From Planctomycetaceae bacterium (GTDB lineage Bacteria; Planctomycetota; Phycisphaerae; UBA1845; UTPLA1): 64,000 nt of DNA. Below are positions 41,664 through 50,829 of this stretch, piece by piece. The DNA is taken from positions 4,210,249 through 4,274,248 of the forward strand of contig CP030884.1 in assembly GCA_006969385.1 (NCBI GenBank). The letters are read 5' to 3'. Each line of letters opens with the position of its first letter. Position 1 is the stretch's first letter. Position numbers and translations under genes: made by a program. The notes below the pieces were generated by a model. The model ran no database searches and had not been told where the DNA came from. It saw only the letters and a program-made list of their open reading frames with translations.

Positions 41664-42977
41664 ATGATGCGGTTCATGGTTAAACAACTTCTAACTCACC
41701 GTATGGTATCTCGATTCGTGATACTTGCATTCGCTGCGGGTTGCATCTCAGGACTGGCACATGCCGACGAACGGCGTGACCAATCAACATCACCGCCGGC
41801 AACCGGCATTCGGCGTTTGCCGTTTCGGTGCGTGTTGAAATCTCCCGGCGGGGCGTTGCCGTTCAATCTCATGTTGATTCAACCGAACGGCGCGGATGGT
41901 TGGACCGCCCTCATCCAAAACGGCGAAGAAACCGTGCAATTGCAAGACGTCGAGTTTGACAACGCCCGCATGCATATTTCCTTCCCGCATTATGACGCGC
42001 ACATCACCGCCTTAAAGCAAGACGACGGAACTTACGTCGGTCGCTGGTTTAAGACCACCGGCCCGGATAAGCAATCGGAATTGCCGTTTACCGCGACGCC
42101 CAACGTCGAGTATCGATTTCCGCCGTCGACGCGCAAAGCACCCGATCAGAAACTCGCGTATTCGTGGCGCGTGAAGTTTGCAAAGTCCGACGACGATGCC
42201 GTTGGTTTATTCTCGCAGGAACACGACGGCACCGTCACGGGCACGTTCGTTACCAGCACCGGAGATTACCGGTATCTCGCCGGCGATTTCGATGGAAAAC
42301 ACTTGCGACTGTCTACCTTTGATGGTGCACATGCCTTTCTGTTCAGCGCGATTCTTACGACAGATGGTACGCTCAAGGGCGACTTTTGGTCGCGCGACAC
42401 ATGGCACGAAACCTGGACCGCCACGCCGAATGACGTTCAGTTCGCCCTGTTTGATCCGTTGATGGCGACCAAACCTAGAGAGAATATCGATCTCAACACC
42501 GTTAAATTCCCGGATCTCGACGGCAATCTCAGATCCCTCGGCGACGATCCGGCGTGGGCCGGCAAGCCGCGCATCATCGAGATTTCGGGTAGCTGGTGCC
42601 CAAACTGCCACGACGCCGCAAAGCATTTGGAAACGCTCTATCAGAAGCACCAAGGTGACGGCTTGGTCGTCATCAGCCTGATGTTTGAAGTCACCGGAAA
42701 TTTCAAACGCGATGCGCGGCAGGTCCGGCGGTTTCGCGACCGACACCAGCTCACATATCCGCTGTTGGTCGCGGGCAAGGCCGACCGCGAACGCGTGGCC
42801 GATCGGGTGCAACTCATTGAGGCCCTGAAGTCATACCCGACGATGATTTTTGTGGATCGAAATGACCGAGTGGTAGCGATTTACACGGGCTACATGGGGC
42901 CAGCGACCGGAGAATGCCACGCGCGGCAAAACGAGCTACTAACCAAACTCGTAACGGGCTTATTGGCAGAAAAGTAG
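41664..42977 (+). CDS. Exported thioredoxin-like (TlpA family) protein
   Basis: A 437-residue protein with a signal peptide (1-35), a beta-rich middle region of about 250 residues and a C-terminal TlpA/thioredoxin domain with SWCPNC (C312, C315) and the cis-Pro segment SYPTMIFVD. Such proteins reduce disulfides or assist cytochrome maturation outside the cytoplasm. The role of the middle region is unknown. Several ATGs lie near the start; 41664 is the first. Confidence 0.82.
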   Translation: MMRFMVKQLLTHRMVSRFVILAFAAGCISGLAHADERRDQSTSPPATGIRRLPFRCVLKSPGGALPFNLMLIQPNGADGWTALIQNGEETVQLQDVEFDNARMHISFPHYDAHITALKQDDGTYVGRWFKTTGPDKQSELPFTATPNVEYRFPPSTRKAPDQKLAYSWRVKFAKSDDDAVGLFSQEHDGTVTGTFVTSTGDYRYLAGDFDGKHLRLSTFDGAHAFLFSAILTTDGTLKGDFWSRDTWHETWTATPNDVQFALFDPLMATKPRENIDLNTVKFPDLDGNLRSLGDDPAWAGKPRIIEISGSWCPNCHDAAKHLETLYQKHQGDGLVVISLMFEVTGNFKRDARQVRRFRDRHQLTYPLLVAGKADRERVADRVQLIEALKSYPTMIFVDRNDRVVAIYTGYMGPATGECHARQNELLTKLVTGLLAEK

Positions 42978-43147
42978 GTTTTAGCCCCCTGTGCCGCAGC
43001 AAACACCCAATGCAACATAACATATCTTATGGGACTATCTAGGTGGGGTGCCGAAAATGGCCTCGCTGGATGCCTCAAATGCAGGTTTCCACTGCATTCG
43101 GCAACGCACGCTCTTGATCCTTGCTCGCCGATTCGTAGGTGACGCAA

Positions 43148-43846
43148 TTACGCCGCTAAATCACCGGCGTTTGCGGAGAGGTCCTCCGCCTGCTGGGCTT
43201 GCTTGGCCGCGCGACGGCGACGGTAGGCGACCACACCATAATAGGTCGCGATGTAGCCGACCAAGCCACACACGGTGCCGACGACCAAACAGCCGAAAAA
43301 CAGTTCTTGCCCGAACGTGCCAAAAGCGTCGGCAAAGCGATCCCAGAACGACGCCGTGAACACCTCGGAAACCGAGAATTTTTCGACAAAAGCCGTCAGG
43401 GCGGCGGTTTTCTTTTCGCGGGCGGCTTCACTTATGCCGCCCGGATTGAGCAGCCACTGTCCGATTCGCCAGTTAAGCACGTAGATCGGTACCGCCGTGA
43501 TCGGATTTGTGAGCAAAACCGGCGGCAACCCGGAAGCTCGATTGGCCCGGAACAGATAGGCGGCGGCCAAATAGAGGACAATTTGAGCCCCCATCAGTGG
43601 CGTCCAGCCGACCACGAATCCCAGAAAAACCCCGAGCGCAATTCGGTGCGGGGTATCATCGAGGTGCAGAATCTTCTCGACGATCGGACGACGAAGCCGC
43701 TGCCACAAGCTCATCTCGGTCGGCGCGTCGGCCGGTGACGCGAGCTCTTGAGCGTCCGATTTTGCCTCTCCGGGGTCCATAAAATTAGTGTAGAGCCTGG
43801 GCGTCGAACTGGCGAGGTGGGTTTCCTGTGTTACATCGGTTGCCAT
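43148..43846 (-). CDS. DUF2062 membrane protein
   Basis: A 232-residue protein. After a 50-residue hydrophilic start comes the DUF2062 region: DTPHRIALGVFLGFVVGWTPLMGAQIVLY, ANRASGLPPVLLTNPIT and VYVLNWRIG-like, with two to three helices and a basic, Ala/Gln-rich tail. Function not established. GGAAG lies 7 nt before ATG 43846. Confidence 0.8.
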   Translation of the reverse strand: MATDVTQETHLASSTPRLYTNFMDPGEAKSDAQELASPADAPTEMSLWQRLRRPIVEKILHLDDTPHRIALGVFLGFVVGWTPLMGAQIVLYLAAAYLFRANRASGLPPVLLTNPITAVPIYVLNWRIGQWLLNPGGISEAAREKKTAALTAFVEKFSVSEVFTASFWDRFADAFGTFGQELFFGCLVVGTVCGLVGYIATYYGVVAYRRRRAAKQAQQAEDLSANAGDLAA

Positions 43847-44359
43847 TTTCAAACTTCCAACCCGATATTGCATTTACTCGATGATAGGATATTCGGATGT
43901 TCGAGGTAGCCGGGTCTAGCAACAAAATCATCAAATTCAATACGACGTGACGCACGTGCGGGTCGCAAAATTTTGCCACCTGCCCGACGCATGAATTAGC
44001 ACGCGTCCCGGAATACAAGGCGCTCGATTGGTGTACGTAACTTCGTTGCATAGTTGAGTTTATTGCCGAAAAGAAAATACGGTTTCAAATTGACAACCCG
44101 TCAACAGCCAGCTAAAACATTAGCGGGTGTGAGATTCCGCCAACGCGAATCTCCGGGAAAGAATGGTTCGAGTTCGGTACCCACATGCCGAGCCGATTAC
44201 AGGAATGGATGCCAAGAGGTTGCTTGTTGTTGGTTCCCCACTCGGGGAAATTTAATGGCCAACAACGCAATTGACGTTGGGAAAGTTCGTCAAAGGCAAC
44301 TTGCTAGCTCAGGGTACGAAAAACCGCGAACGCGTTGAACACAGGGAGTGTTACCGACC
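43847..44359. other. Intergenic region without a supported gene
   Basis: A 94-codon plus-strand frame at 44054-44338 exists but has no ribosome site and poor composition. No RNA family or palindrome recognised. Confidence 0.5.
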
Positions 44360-44602
44360 ATGATGCATTCGTCGCCGATGCCGCTGAATGTTGCCTTAGA
44401 CATGACCAAGCGGCTTCATCATGAACTCGCCAAGCATATGACGCCGGAACAGCGCCGCGACATGACGCGCGTCGAAAAGCTGATTATGGAAGCTCAGAAA
44501 CAGCACAAGGCCGATCAGTTGCGGGCTCAGCAAACGCCCGCCGCGGCTAGCGCTTCGGCAGCCCCCGCCAAGAAAGCCGGCCGTCGACGCAGCTTCTGGT
44601 AA
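44360..44602 (+). CDS. Small hypothetical protein
   Basis: An 80-residue, probably helical protein (LNVALDMTKRLHHELAKHMTPEQRRDMTRVEKLIMEAQKQ) with an Ala-rich basic tail. AGGGAG at 44343-44348 lies 11 nt before the ATG, and a clear terminator follows at 44636, so it is likely real and monocistronic. Function unknown. Confidence 0.65.
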   Translation: MMHSSPMPLNVALDMTKRLHHELAKHMTPEQRRDMTRVEKLIMEAQKQHKADQLRAQQTPAAASASAAPAKKAGRRRSFW

Positions 44603-44635
44603 CAGAGCCCCTTCATTCAAAACAACAGAATCGAA

Positions 44636-44671
44636 AAAAAGGCCCACGGCGATTTCGCTGCGGGCCTTTTT
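44636..44671 (+). terminator. Intrinsic terminator
   Basis: AAAAGGCCC (44637-44645) pairs with GGGCCTTTT (44662-44670), with further inner pairs, followed by T. Confidence 0.85.
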
Positions 44672-44717
44672 CATGCGCCATGTGGTCAGCGGTGATAACG
44701 CTTACAATTCCCACGTC

Positions 44718-46274
44718 ATGTATCGATCGAACCCAACCTACTCACGCCGATTTGTCTGCTTTTTGATGCTGGCCCTGTGTCTGACTGCCAGTATCGATCA
44801 CGCGCCGTCGCGTACGCTCATTGCGGCGGACGAGCCCACGTCAAAGCCCAATCCGGTCACGCCGATGAAGATCGCGCGATTGGTGCCGGCGCGTTCGTTG
44901 ATCGCTTACATGGCGGTGCCCTATTCCGCGCTCGAAAACGAGGCGGCGCAAGGCAGGCCAGCGGGCGCGACGATTCAGCAGGTTGTCGGCTTTCTGAAAT
45001 TCGGCGGTCTCATTCCCGACGAGGGGCAGGTCTTTGCCGACATCGCTATCGCGCTGCCGTTGCTCGGACAATACGAACACGCGTTGGTCGCGATCGATGC
45101 ATCCAGCCGTCAGGTGAAGACCGCAGCAACGCCGCGTCCCGGTGAACCCGAGCCTACCTCTTTACGCCTTGGCCATCTCGAAGCGGCCGTCATTCTAAAG
45201 ACCGACGGCAAAAACGCGCCGGTAGTCGAGAATCTCAATCGCGTGGTTGCCCGCTATACCAATGCCGACATCGCCGAACTCGAAGACCTCAAGGCCGACG
45301 GGTTTACCTATCAACGACTGCGCGACAAACGCCTACCGCGTTGGGCCTGTTGCGAATGGGGGCTGGTGGGCGATTACTTTGTCATCGGCTTTGGTGAAAA
45401 CAGTTTCGCCGCAGTCGCCAAAACGCAGCGCGACAAAAAACTGAGCCTCGCAAGTGATCCGTGGTTTATTCAGGCCCAGCAGAAGATCAGTCGCGAGTCG
45501 GCACTGGCAACATGGTTCATCGGATTCGATCCGCTCAAGCGCCGGTTGGGCGAGATTTCGCGCGAACGCGTCGACCGCGTGCTGGCCGAGATGGGAGCCA
45601 CCCACATCTCGCGCGATTTATGGACCATCGGTCTCGATGGCAAGGCGCTTTATTGGTCGCGCTGTTTCGAGGCCAACGGCAGCGACGAAATTCGTAAGTA
45701 CAGCAATCCGAAGGCGTATCCGGAAAAGCACCTCAATCGGGTTCCGCTGGAGGCCCGGCACTACGCGATTTTGAATCTGCCGACGCGGTGGTTAGTCGAA
45801 AGCGTTCCGCGGGCTTGGCTGGCCTCCGGCGCCGAACGCCGCATGGAACAATGGGAGCGTATTTGGCAGGGCCTCGAATCGGAGAGTGGGCTCGATTTAA
45901 GCGCCCTGCTGATCGACAACCTCGGCGAGCACATGTTGATCTTCGACTACCCGGTGCATCCATTCGACGTGCCGTTCGCTCTGACCATTGCGATCGAGAT
46001 CAAAGACGCCGAGGCGGTGCGCTCGTCGCTCTCGGCGATTTTGAGTGCGTGGGGCCAGTATCTCGATCAGCGTGCCAAGCGCAATCCGAGCAAACTGCTG
46101 CGCGTCAAAGTGCAGCGCGACGACGAAGTTTGGTATCTGCAGTTCGGATTTCTCGGGCCGGCCCTGACGGTGACGGATCAGTACGTCGTGCTGAGTTGGT
46201 CGCCGCAGGCGGTGAGAATGGCGACCAGCGCCATGGAAGACGCCGATAACCAAGCCGAGGCGTCGAAAAAGTAA
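44718..46274 (+). CDS. Exported DUF3352-like protein
   Basis: A 518-residue protein with an N-terminal signal sequence (about 1-37, LMLALCLTASIDHAPSRTLIAAD). The body (LVPARSLIAYMAVPYSALE, YFVIGFGENSFAAVAKTQ, YVVLSWSPQAVRMA) has the pattern of DUF3352-type proteins, whose role is unknown. ATG 44718 is chosen because the longer reading starts in the terminator region. Confidence 0.65.
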   Translation: MYRSNPTYSRRFVCFLMLALCLTASIDHAPSRTLIAADEPTSKPNPVTPMKIARLVPARSLIAYMAVPYSALENEAAQGRPAGATIQQVVGFLKFGGLIPDEGQVFADIAIALPLLGQYEHALVAIDASSRQVKTAATPRPGEPEPTSLRLGHLEAAVILKTDGKNAPVVENLNRVVARYTNADIAELEDLKADGFTYQRLRDKRLPRWACCEWGLVGDYFVIGFGENSFAAVAKTQRDKKLSLASDPWFIQAQQKISRESALATWFIGFDPLKRRLGEISRERVDRVLAEMGATHISRDLWTIGLDGKALYWSRCFEANGSDEIRKYSNPKAYPEKHLNRVPLEARHYAILNLPTRWLVESVPRAWLASGAERRMEQWERIWQGLESESGLDLSALLIDNLGEHMLIFDYPVHPFDVPFALTIAIEIKDAEAVRSSLSAILSAWGQYLDQRAKRNPSKLLRVKVQRDDEVWYLQFGFLGPALTVTDQYVVLSWSPQAVRMATSAMEDADNQAEASKK

Positions 46275-46495
46275 CCAGTTTGCCGAGACGGCTCTTGCCA
46301 CGAGCGAGCGGCGCGACGATGCTCGTGCGTATTACCGCCCCCCCGCCCCCCTTCCGTTGACTTTGGGGCAATTTTTGCGGTAAATATAGTGTCTACGCGG
46401 CGTTGCCGCACCGGTCAGCCGCAGCGCACGCGGTTGCCAGCCTGCCTTTGCAAACAGCTTTCCAGCGAAGCGTATCCGCAAGAAGGAGCCTTCCC

Positions 46496-48370
46496 GTGGC
46501 GCGACAAGCCTCATCGAAAATGGGCGGTATGTTCGGCGTTTTCCTGGCCATCGTGGTGGTCGGCGCCATCATCGGAACGCCCTTTTACATCGGTCTCCTA
46601 CAAGACGACCGCAGCGCGAACAACGCCAAAACGCTGAACGGTATTCAAACCGTGCGCCGCGCCGTGATGAATCTCGACGAAAGTTTGGCCCGCTTGCAAG
46701 TTACCGGCAGCACGCCCGCCGATGTTGCACCCGATCTCAAACTTGAGATTCCCGCAGAGGCGAAGTCCAAGCTGCAAGCGGCTACCATGGCGCTGCAACA
46801 AGCCGAACAGCGCGACCGCGACCGTGGCACGACGATCGAGGGCAAACAAATCGCCGTCGGCATGCCCAACGCAGGAAATATCCAGTCCATCACGCAGGAA
46901 ATCGAACGCACGTTGAGCAAGGCGAAGAGCGCCGTCAACGAATTGCGTTTGCACACGGGCCCCGCAGATATCGCCAGCAATCGCGCCACGGCGTTGTTGT
47001 ATTACGTCGAAGGTCGGATCGAAAAGAGTCGCGGCGAATACCTGCAATGGCAGGCGAGTCAGCCGCTGAAGCGCGCCGATCAACTCGTGTCTTATCTGCG
47101 CGACTACAGCACGGACCGCTCCATTAACAACGCAATCGCCAGCCAGGCCATGTCGAATGACGGCATCGTGGCTAGCATGGATGAACGTATTCGCGAAACC
47201 GAAGATCAGGCCGTTGAAATCGGTACACAGCTAGCGAGCCTGCAAGCCACTATCGCTGATTACAACCAGCGGATCGAGATGCTCGAGTCGACGGCCCGCA
47301 GCAATCGATTGCAGATGGCCGACATGCAGGCGCAGCGACAGCCCATTCACGGCGATAACAGTGCGTACGCGCAACTTGCCGCCGGTGCCCGCGAGGCCGA
47401 AGCCAAGGCTGAGGCGCTGCGTTTTGGTACGTTGAACGACGCCGAAGTCGTTATCACGGGGCTCGATTCCATTGAGGATATCGAATATCGCGGCGGCACG
47501 CCCACCATCGGGTTGTTGTCGTTGGAGAGCATGGCAAACAACTTGCGCGAGCAGCTGCTCGTGTTGGATGCGAAGAAGACCGCACTGACGGAGCAGAAGC
47601 AGCATTATGAAACAACGGCGGCTGGTAGCGATGCCGTTGCGGCGCAAGCAGCCGAAGAAGTCGAAAAGGTCGCCAACGAAATTCAGGCGTTGGTAGAAGC
47701 ATCGCAGGCAAAACAGGCCGCAGCGAGCAAGGCCTTCGACAAGGCGATCGATTCTTTTCAGCAAGCGCTGAGCCTAGCGAGCAAGGGTGCGATTAACGTG
47801 AGCAGTTGGAAGACTGCTCTTACGGTCGCCGACGCTTCAGCCGAAACGCCTGCCGCCGAACTGAATCAGATGATCAGCGCCGATGGTGATTTGGAAGGCA
47901 CGCTACGGGCATTGGCCGGCGACACGGCCTATCAACGCGCGGCCGTTTATTCCGCCCAAATCGACTTGGCGTTGCGTTTGCAAAACTTGATAAACGAAGT
48001 TGCAAAGCTGACAGAAACGGAATTATCCAACGAATATAGCGAACGCATTGAAATGTGGCGCGGCCAGGCGCTGACGTCGCTCACCGACGCGGAGCGTGCT
48101 TATCAGCAGGCAGAAACGCAAGTCAAACGCGGCCAAACGCAAGCCGATGGTAAGTCCATTCGCGGTGCCGATTCGGTTTGGCAAATCCAGTTCGGCCAAG
48201 CGGCCGTGCATATTTTGCGAGCTAACTTGCTGACCGAACTCGCCAATCGCCAAGCCGAGAAAGATAAGGCTTACGAATTGTTGAAAGCGGCGACCGAAGG
48301 CAAGGAGCAAAGCGACCTGCTCACGCCCGCAATCGACGCGATCAAGCAGCTTCAAAGCAACCCGAGCTAA
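46496..48370 (+). CDS. Membrane-anchored coiled-coil protein
   Basis: A 624-residue protein with one membrane helix near the N-terminus (MFGVFLAIVVVGAIIGTPFYIGLL) and then nearly 580 residues of Ala/Glu/Gln-rich helices predicted to form coiled coils. GTG 46496 follows AAGGAG with 7-nt spacing. No enzyme motif seen; a structural envelope role is possible but not shown. Confidence 0.72.
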   Translation: MARQASSKMGGMFGVFLAIVVVGAIIGTPFYIGLLQDDRSANNAKTLNGIQTVRRAVMNLDESLARLQVTGSTPADVAPDLKLEIPAEAKSKLQAATMALQQAEQRDRDRGTTIEGKQIAVGMPNAGNIQSITQEIERTLSKAKSAVNELRLHTGPADIASNRATALLYYVEGRIEKSRGEYLQWQASQPLKRADQLVSYLRDYSTDRSINNAIASQAMSNDGIVASMDERIRETEDQAVEIGTQLASLQATIADYNQRIEMLESTARSNRLQMADMQAQRQPIHGDNSAYAQLAAGAREAEAKAEALRFGTLNDAEVVITGLDSIEDIEYRGGTPTIGLLSLESMANNLREQLLVLDAKKTALTEQKQHYETTAAGSDAVAAQAAEEVEKVANEIQALVEASQAKQAAASKAFDKAIDSFQQALSLASKGAINVSSWKTALTVADASAETPAAELNQMISADGDLEGTLRALAGDTAYQRAAVYSAQIDLALRLQNLINEVAKLTETELSNEYSERIEMWRGQALTSLTDAERAYQQAETQVKRGQTQADGKSIRGADSVWQIQFGQAAVHILRANLLTELANRQAEKDKAYELLKAATEGKEQSDLLTPAIDAIKQLQSNPS

Positions 48371-48380
48371 GCCGCTCCCT

Positions 48381-49454
48381 TTAGGTGTGTTTCTGTTCGA
48401 GATCGAGCAACGCTTGCTTGCGCCAAAGCGAACCGCCGTACCCACCCAATTTGCCGCCTGCGGCAATCACGCGATGACAGGGAATGATAATCGCGATGCG
48501 ATTGGCACCGTTGGCGTTGCCGACGGCGCGATAGGCATTGGGCTTGTCGATCATCTCCGCCAAATCCCCATAACTCACTGTTTCGCCATATGGAATCGTG
48601 AGTAGCGTTTCCCAAACGCGTCGTTGAAAAGCGGTTCCGCTTAGCTGCAGCGGTACGTCAAACGCTTGGCGCTTGCCTGCGAAGAACCCGTCGAGTTGTG
48701 CTGCGGTGGCTTCAACCACGGCGTTATTGCCTTGGGATACCGGCGATCGCACGACGCCACTCAATTCAACCATGCCGACGGCCAACGGGCGACGATCGAG
48801 AAACGACAGCCCGCAAACGTGCGTGTTGTTGGCGGCGATCATCAGGCGCCCTACTGGTGAGTCTACTTCGGTCGCGACGATGGGTTGCGCGGACTTCATT
48901 GCTGTCGGCGTAACGCCGTAGATTTTCGCGACGGCATCTCGGAATGCACTCTCGGATCGATAGGCCGTGGTTGCGATGGCTTCACTCATGGTGCCTCCCT
49001 TGCAAAGTATCTGCGTTGCCACCGCCAACCGATAGCGGCGCTGGAATGTTTGGAACGTCATGCCGCAGTTGGCGTCAAACCAGCGCCGCACATTGACCGG
49101 TTCGAAGCCGCTAGCGCGTAACTCCTCGTCGGTCCAGCGGCGTTGGCCGTCGCCCATAATCCCAGCTAACAAGCGATCGATCCACGACGGATAGGAGTCG
49201 CGTTTGCTCGTGGGTGAGCAGCGTTTGCACGGTCGATAGCCTTCCCGCGACGCGGCTTCAGCAGTTGAAAAAAAGGCAAGATTCTCGTTGAGTGGGTTGC
49301 GCGATGAGCAGGACGGCAAACAAAAAATGCCCGTCGATTTGACCGCGTAATAAAATGTGTAGTCGTAAAATGTAGAGCGACGCCGGACCGCACGCGCCAT
49401 CTCGGCGCGGCTTAGGGTTTCGAGCGTCGAACTGACTTGGGGCGCCGCGGGCAT
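48381..49454 (-). CDS. ada: Ada: methylated-DNA repair protein and transcription activator
   Basis: A 357-residue three-part protein. The N-terminal zinc site has C45, C49, C76 and C79 (FCLPSC...PCKRC); C45 matches the methylphosphotriester-accepting Cys of E. coli Ada. Next comes an AraC-type helix-turn-helix, about 95-180. The C-terminal O6-alkylguanine transferase has nucleophile C326 in IIPCHRVI plus TIPYGETVSYGDLA and VGNANGANR. It repairs alkylated DNA and, once methylated, activates its regulon. Confidence 0.94.
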   Translation of the reverse strand: MPAAPQVSSTLETLSRAEMARAVRRRSTFYDYTFYYAVKSTGIFCLPSCSSRNPLNENLAFFSTAEAASREGYRPCKRCSPTSKRDSYPSWIDRLLAGIMGDGQRRWTDEELRASGFEPVNVRRWFDANCGMTFQTFQRRYRLAVATQILCKGGTMSEAIATTAYRSESAFRDAVAKIYGVTPTAMKSAQPIVATEVDSPVGRLMIAANNTHVCGLSFLDRRPLAVGMVELSGVVRSPVSQGNNAVVEATAAQLDGFFAGKRQAFDVPLQLSGTAFQRRVWETLLTIPYGETVSYGDLAEMIDKPNAYRAVGNANGANRIAIIIPCHRVIAAGGKLGGYGGSLWRKQALLDLEQKHT

Positions 49455-49521
49455 GTCACCAATCTAGGCCCTCGCGCAGACCGCCGCCACCGAAATTTAG
49501 ACGCGCAATTCGAAAATGCCC

Positions 49522-50526
49522 TCAACGCAAACGCCGGGCGTTGCCGATCACCCGATCCCAATCGAATGCCGGGCCCGGGTCGATCTTATGTTTGGTTAAG
49601 TGGTGATGGCCGATCAGGCCGCTGAATTCGGCCAACTCGTCAGCGGTCATCGCATCGGTTCGTACGTTGCCATCGGCATCGCGGGGAACCTCGAGTTTGA
49701 TGCGCGGCAAGACGCGCGAGAGTGTCGCCGTTAGCCGTTCGAGCGCTCGGTATTGCTTCTCGGTGTAATCGTACTGATGCAGCTGCGTGCCGTTTGCTTT
49801 TCCGACAATTAGTCCTCGGCGCGAAGGCTGTGCGAGAAAATCCGGCGTCAAGATACCTGTTGCGCCATTTGTTAATGGTGGGTTGAAGATAACCGCACCA
49901 TTAGGTTGGGACTCATACCATTTATTCAACTCCGCCCGATCCGCGTAGGCCCCCATGTTTGCGATTTCGATTCCCACGCTGCGGTCGTTGTATTTGCCGG
50001 CGTGATAGGCGCGTTCTTTCAAATCGAGCGTTTGATAGATCGTACCGTCCACATCGAGCATAAAGTGCACGCTCAACCCGCGCAGGTCGTGTAGCACTTT
50101 GAAACATCGTCGTGCGGTTCCGCAGACGTCGTAATGTAGGACGAACAGATCGACCTGATCCTGCAATTCTTCCAGCTTCCAACCACGATCTCGCACGGTT
50201 GCCTTAAGTTCGTCGGGAATATGTTTGCGGATCGTGCCGTATCGTTGCCCGGTCGGTCCGTCGTCGGACTTTGCATTCTTAGAGGTCGTATCGCCAAAGC
50301 GCTTCTCCGCACGGTAGGCGTCGTAACCAAACGGGTCGGTCCAAAGCACGACGGACGTGCCCGTGTGAAACATGCGACCGCATACGACTATCTCGTCGCC
50401 GGTACGCTTAAGCTCGGTTCCGGGTGAGGGTGCGATACAGCCGGTGAAAGCGAGACCGGCCAATAAGGGAAAGCGGTACACCCACGAACGGCTCGAGAAA
50501 CGGTTAACTGACGGTAAACAGCTCAT
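49522..50526 (-). CDS. N-acetylmuramoyl-L-alanine amidase-family lipoprotein
   Basis: A 334-residue protein with a lipoprotein signal (LAFTGC). It contains an Amidase_2 (AmpD/PGRP-like) domain: VLHYDVCG, VHFMLDVDGTIYQTLDLKERAYHAG, RSVGIEIAN and IGHHHLTKHKIDPG, with the zinc-binding His residues in place. It should cleave the amide between muramic acid and the peptide stem in the periplasm. ATG 50526 gives the lipobox in the right position. Confidence 0.83.
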   Translation of the reverse strand: MSCLPSVNRFSSRSWVYRFPLLAGLAFTGCIAPSPGTELKRTGDEIVVCGRMFHTGTSVVLWTDPFGYDAYRAEKRFGDTTSKNAKSDDGPTGQRYGTIRKHIPDELKATVRDRGWKLEELQDQVDLFVLHYDVCGTARRCFKVLHDLRGLSVHFMLDVDGTIYQTLDLKERAYHAGKYNDRSVGIEIANMGAYADRAELNKWYESQPNGAVIFNPPLTNGATGILTPDFLAQPSRRGLIVGKANGTQLHQYDYTEKQYRALERLTATLSRVLPRIKLEVPRDADGNVRTDAMTADELAEFSGLIGHHHLTKHKIDPGPAFDWDRVIGNARRLR

Positions 50527-50829
50527 GGTCGTCGAGTATAAGCGAGATTTTCGGATACGGCAGATCGAGGAGGGAGACGATAATTCCTTGATGTTTCCGG
50601 ATTTGCGAGAAATTAACTTGCCTTTTATCACCCATTCGGGTGATAATTGCTATTCGCGTTACGGTAAGTCCCCTACGCACGGGGAATCTGCCGGGCAAAA
50701 GAGGGATGCAGACGCAACCGGTATTGCTGCCGGCCTCGCTTCGCTGTCTGCATTGGATGCAATTAAACGGGGTGGATTTCCTTTTTTCACAGTCTAGCCC
50801 GGAAAACTCATTTTTCAGGGAGGTTGGGT
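50527..50829. other. Divergent intergenic region
   Basis: It separates the amidase (minus) from the giant secreted protein (plus). It contains a short stem ATGCAGAC / GTCTGCAT at about 50706-50756. No convincing promoter pair or riboswitch was recognised. Confidence 0.45.

Noticed and set aside
50640..50790. c-di-GMP riboswitch-like bases (GGGCAAA, GACGCAA) before the giant gene
   Set aside because: The order and spacing do not fit the GEMM aptamer and the required stems cannot be drawn.
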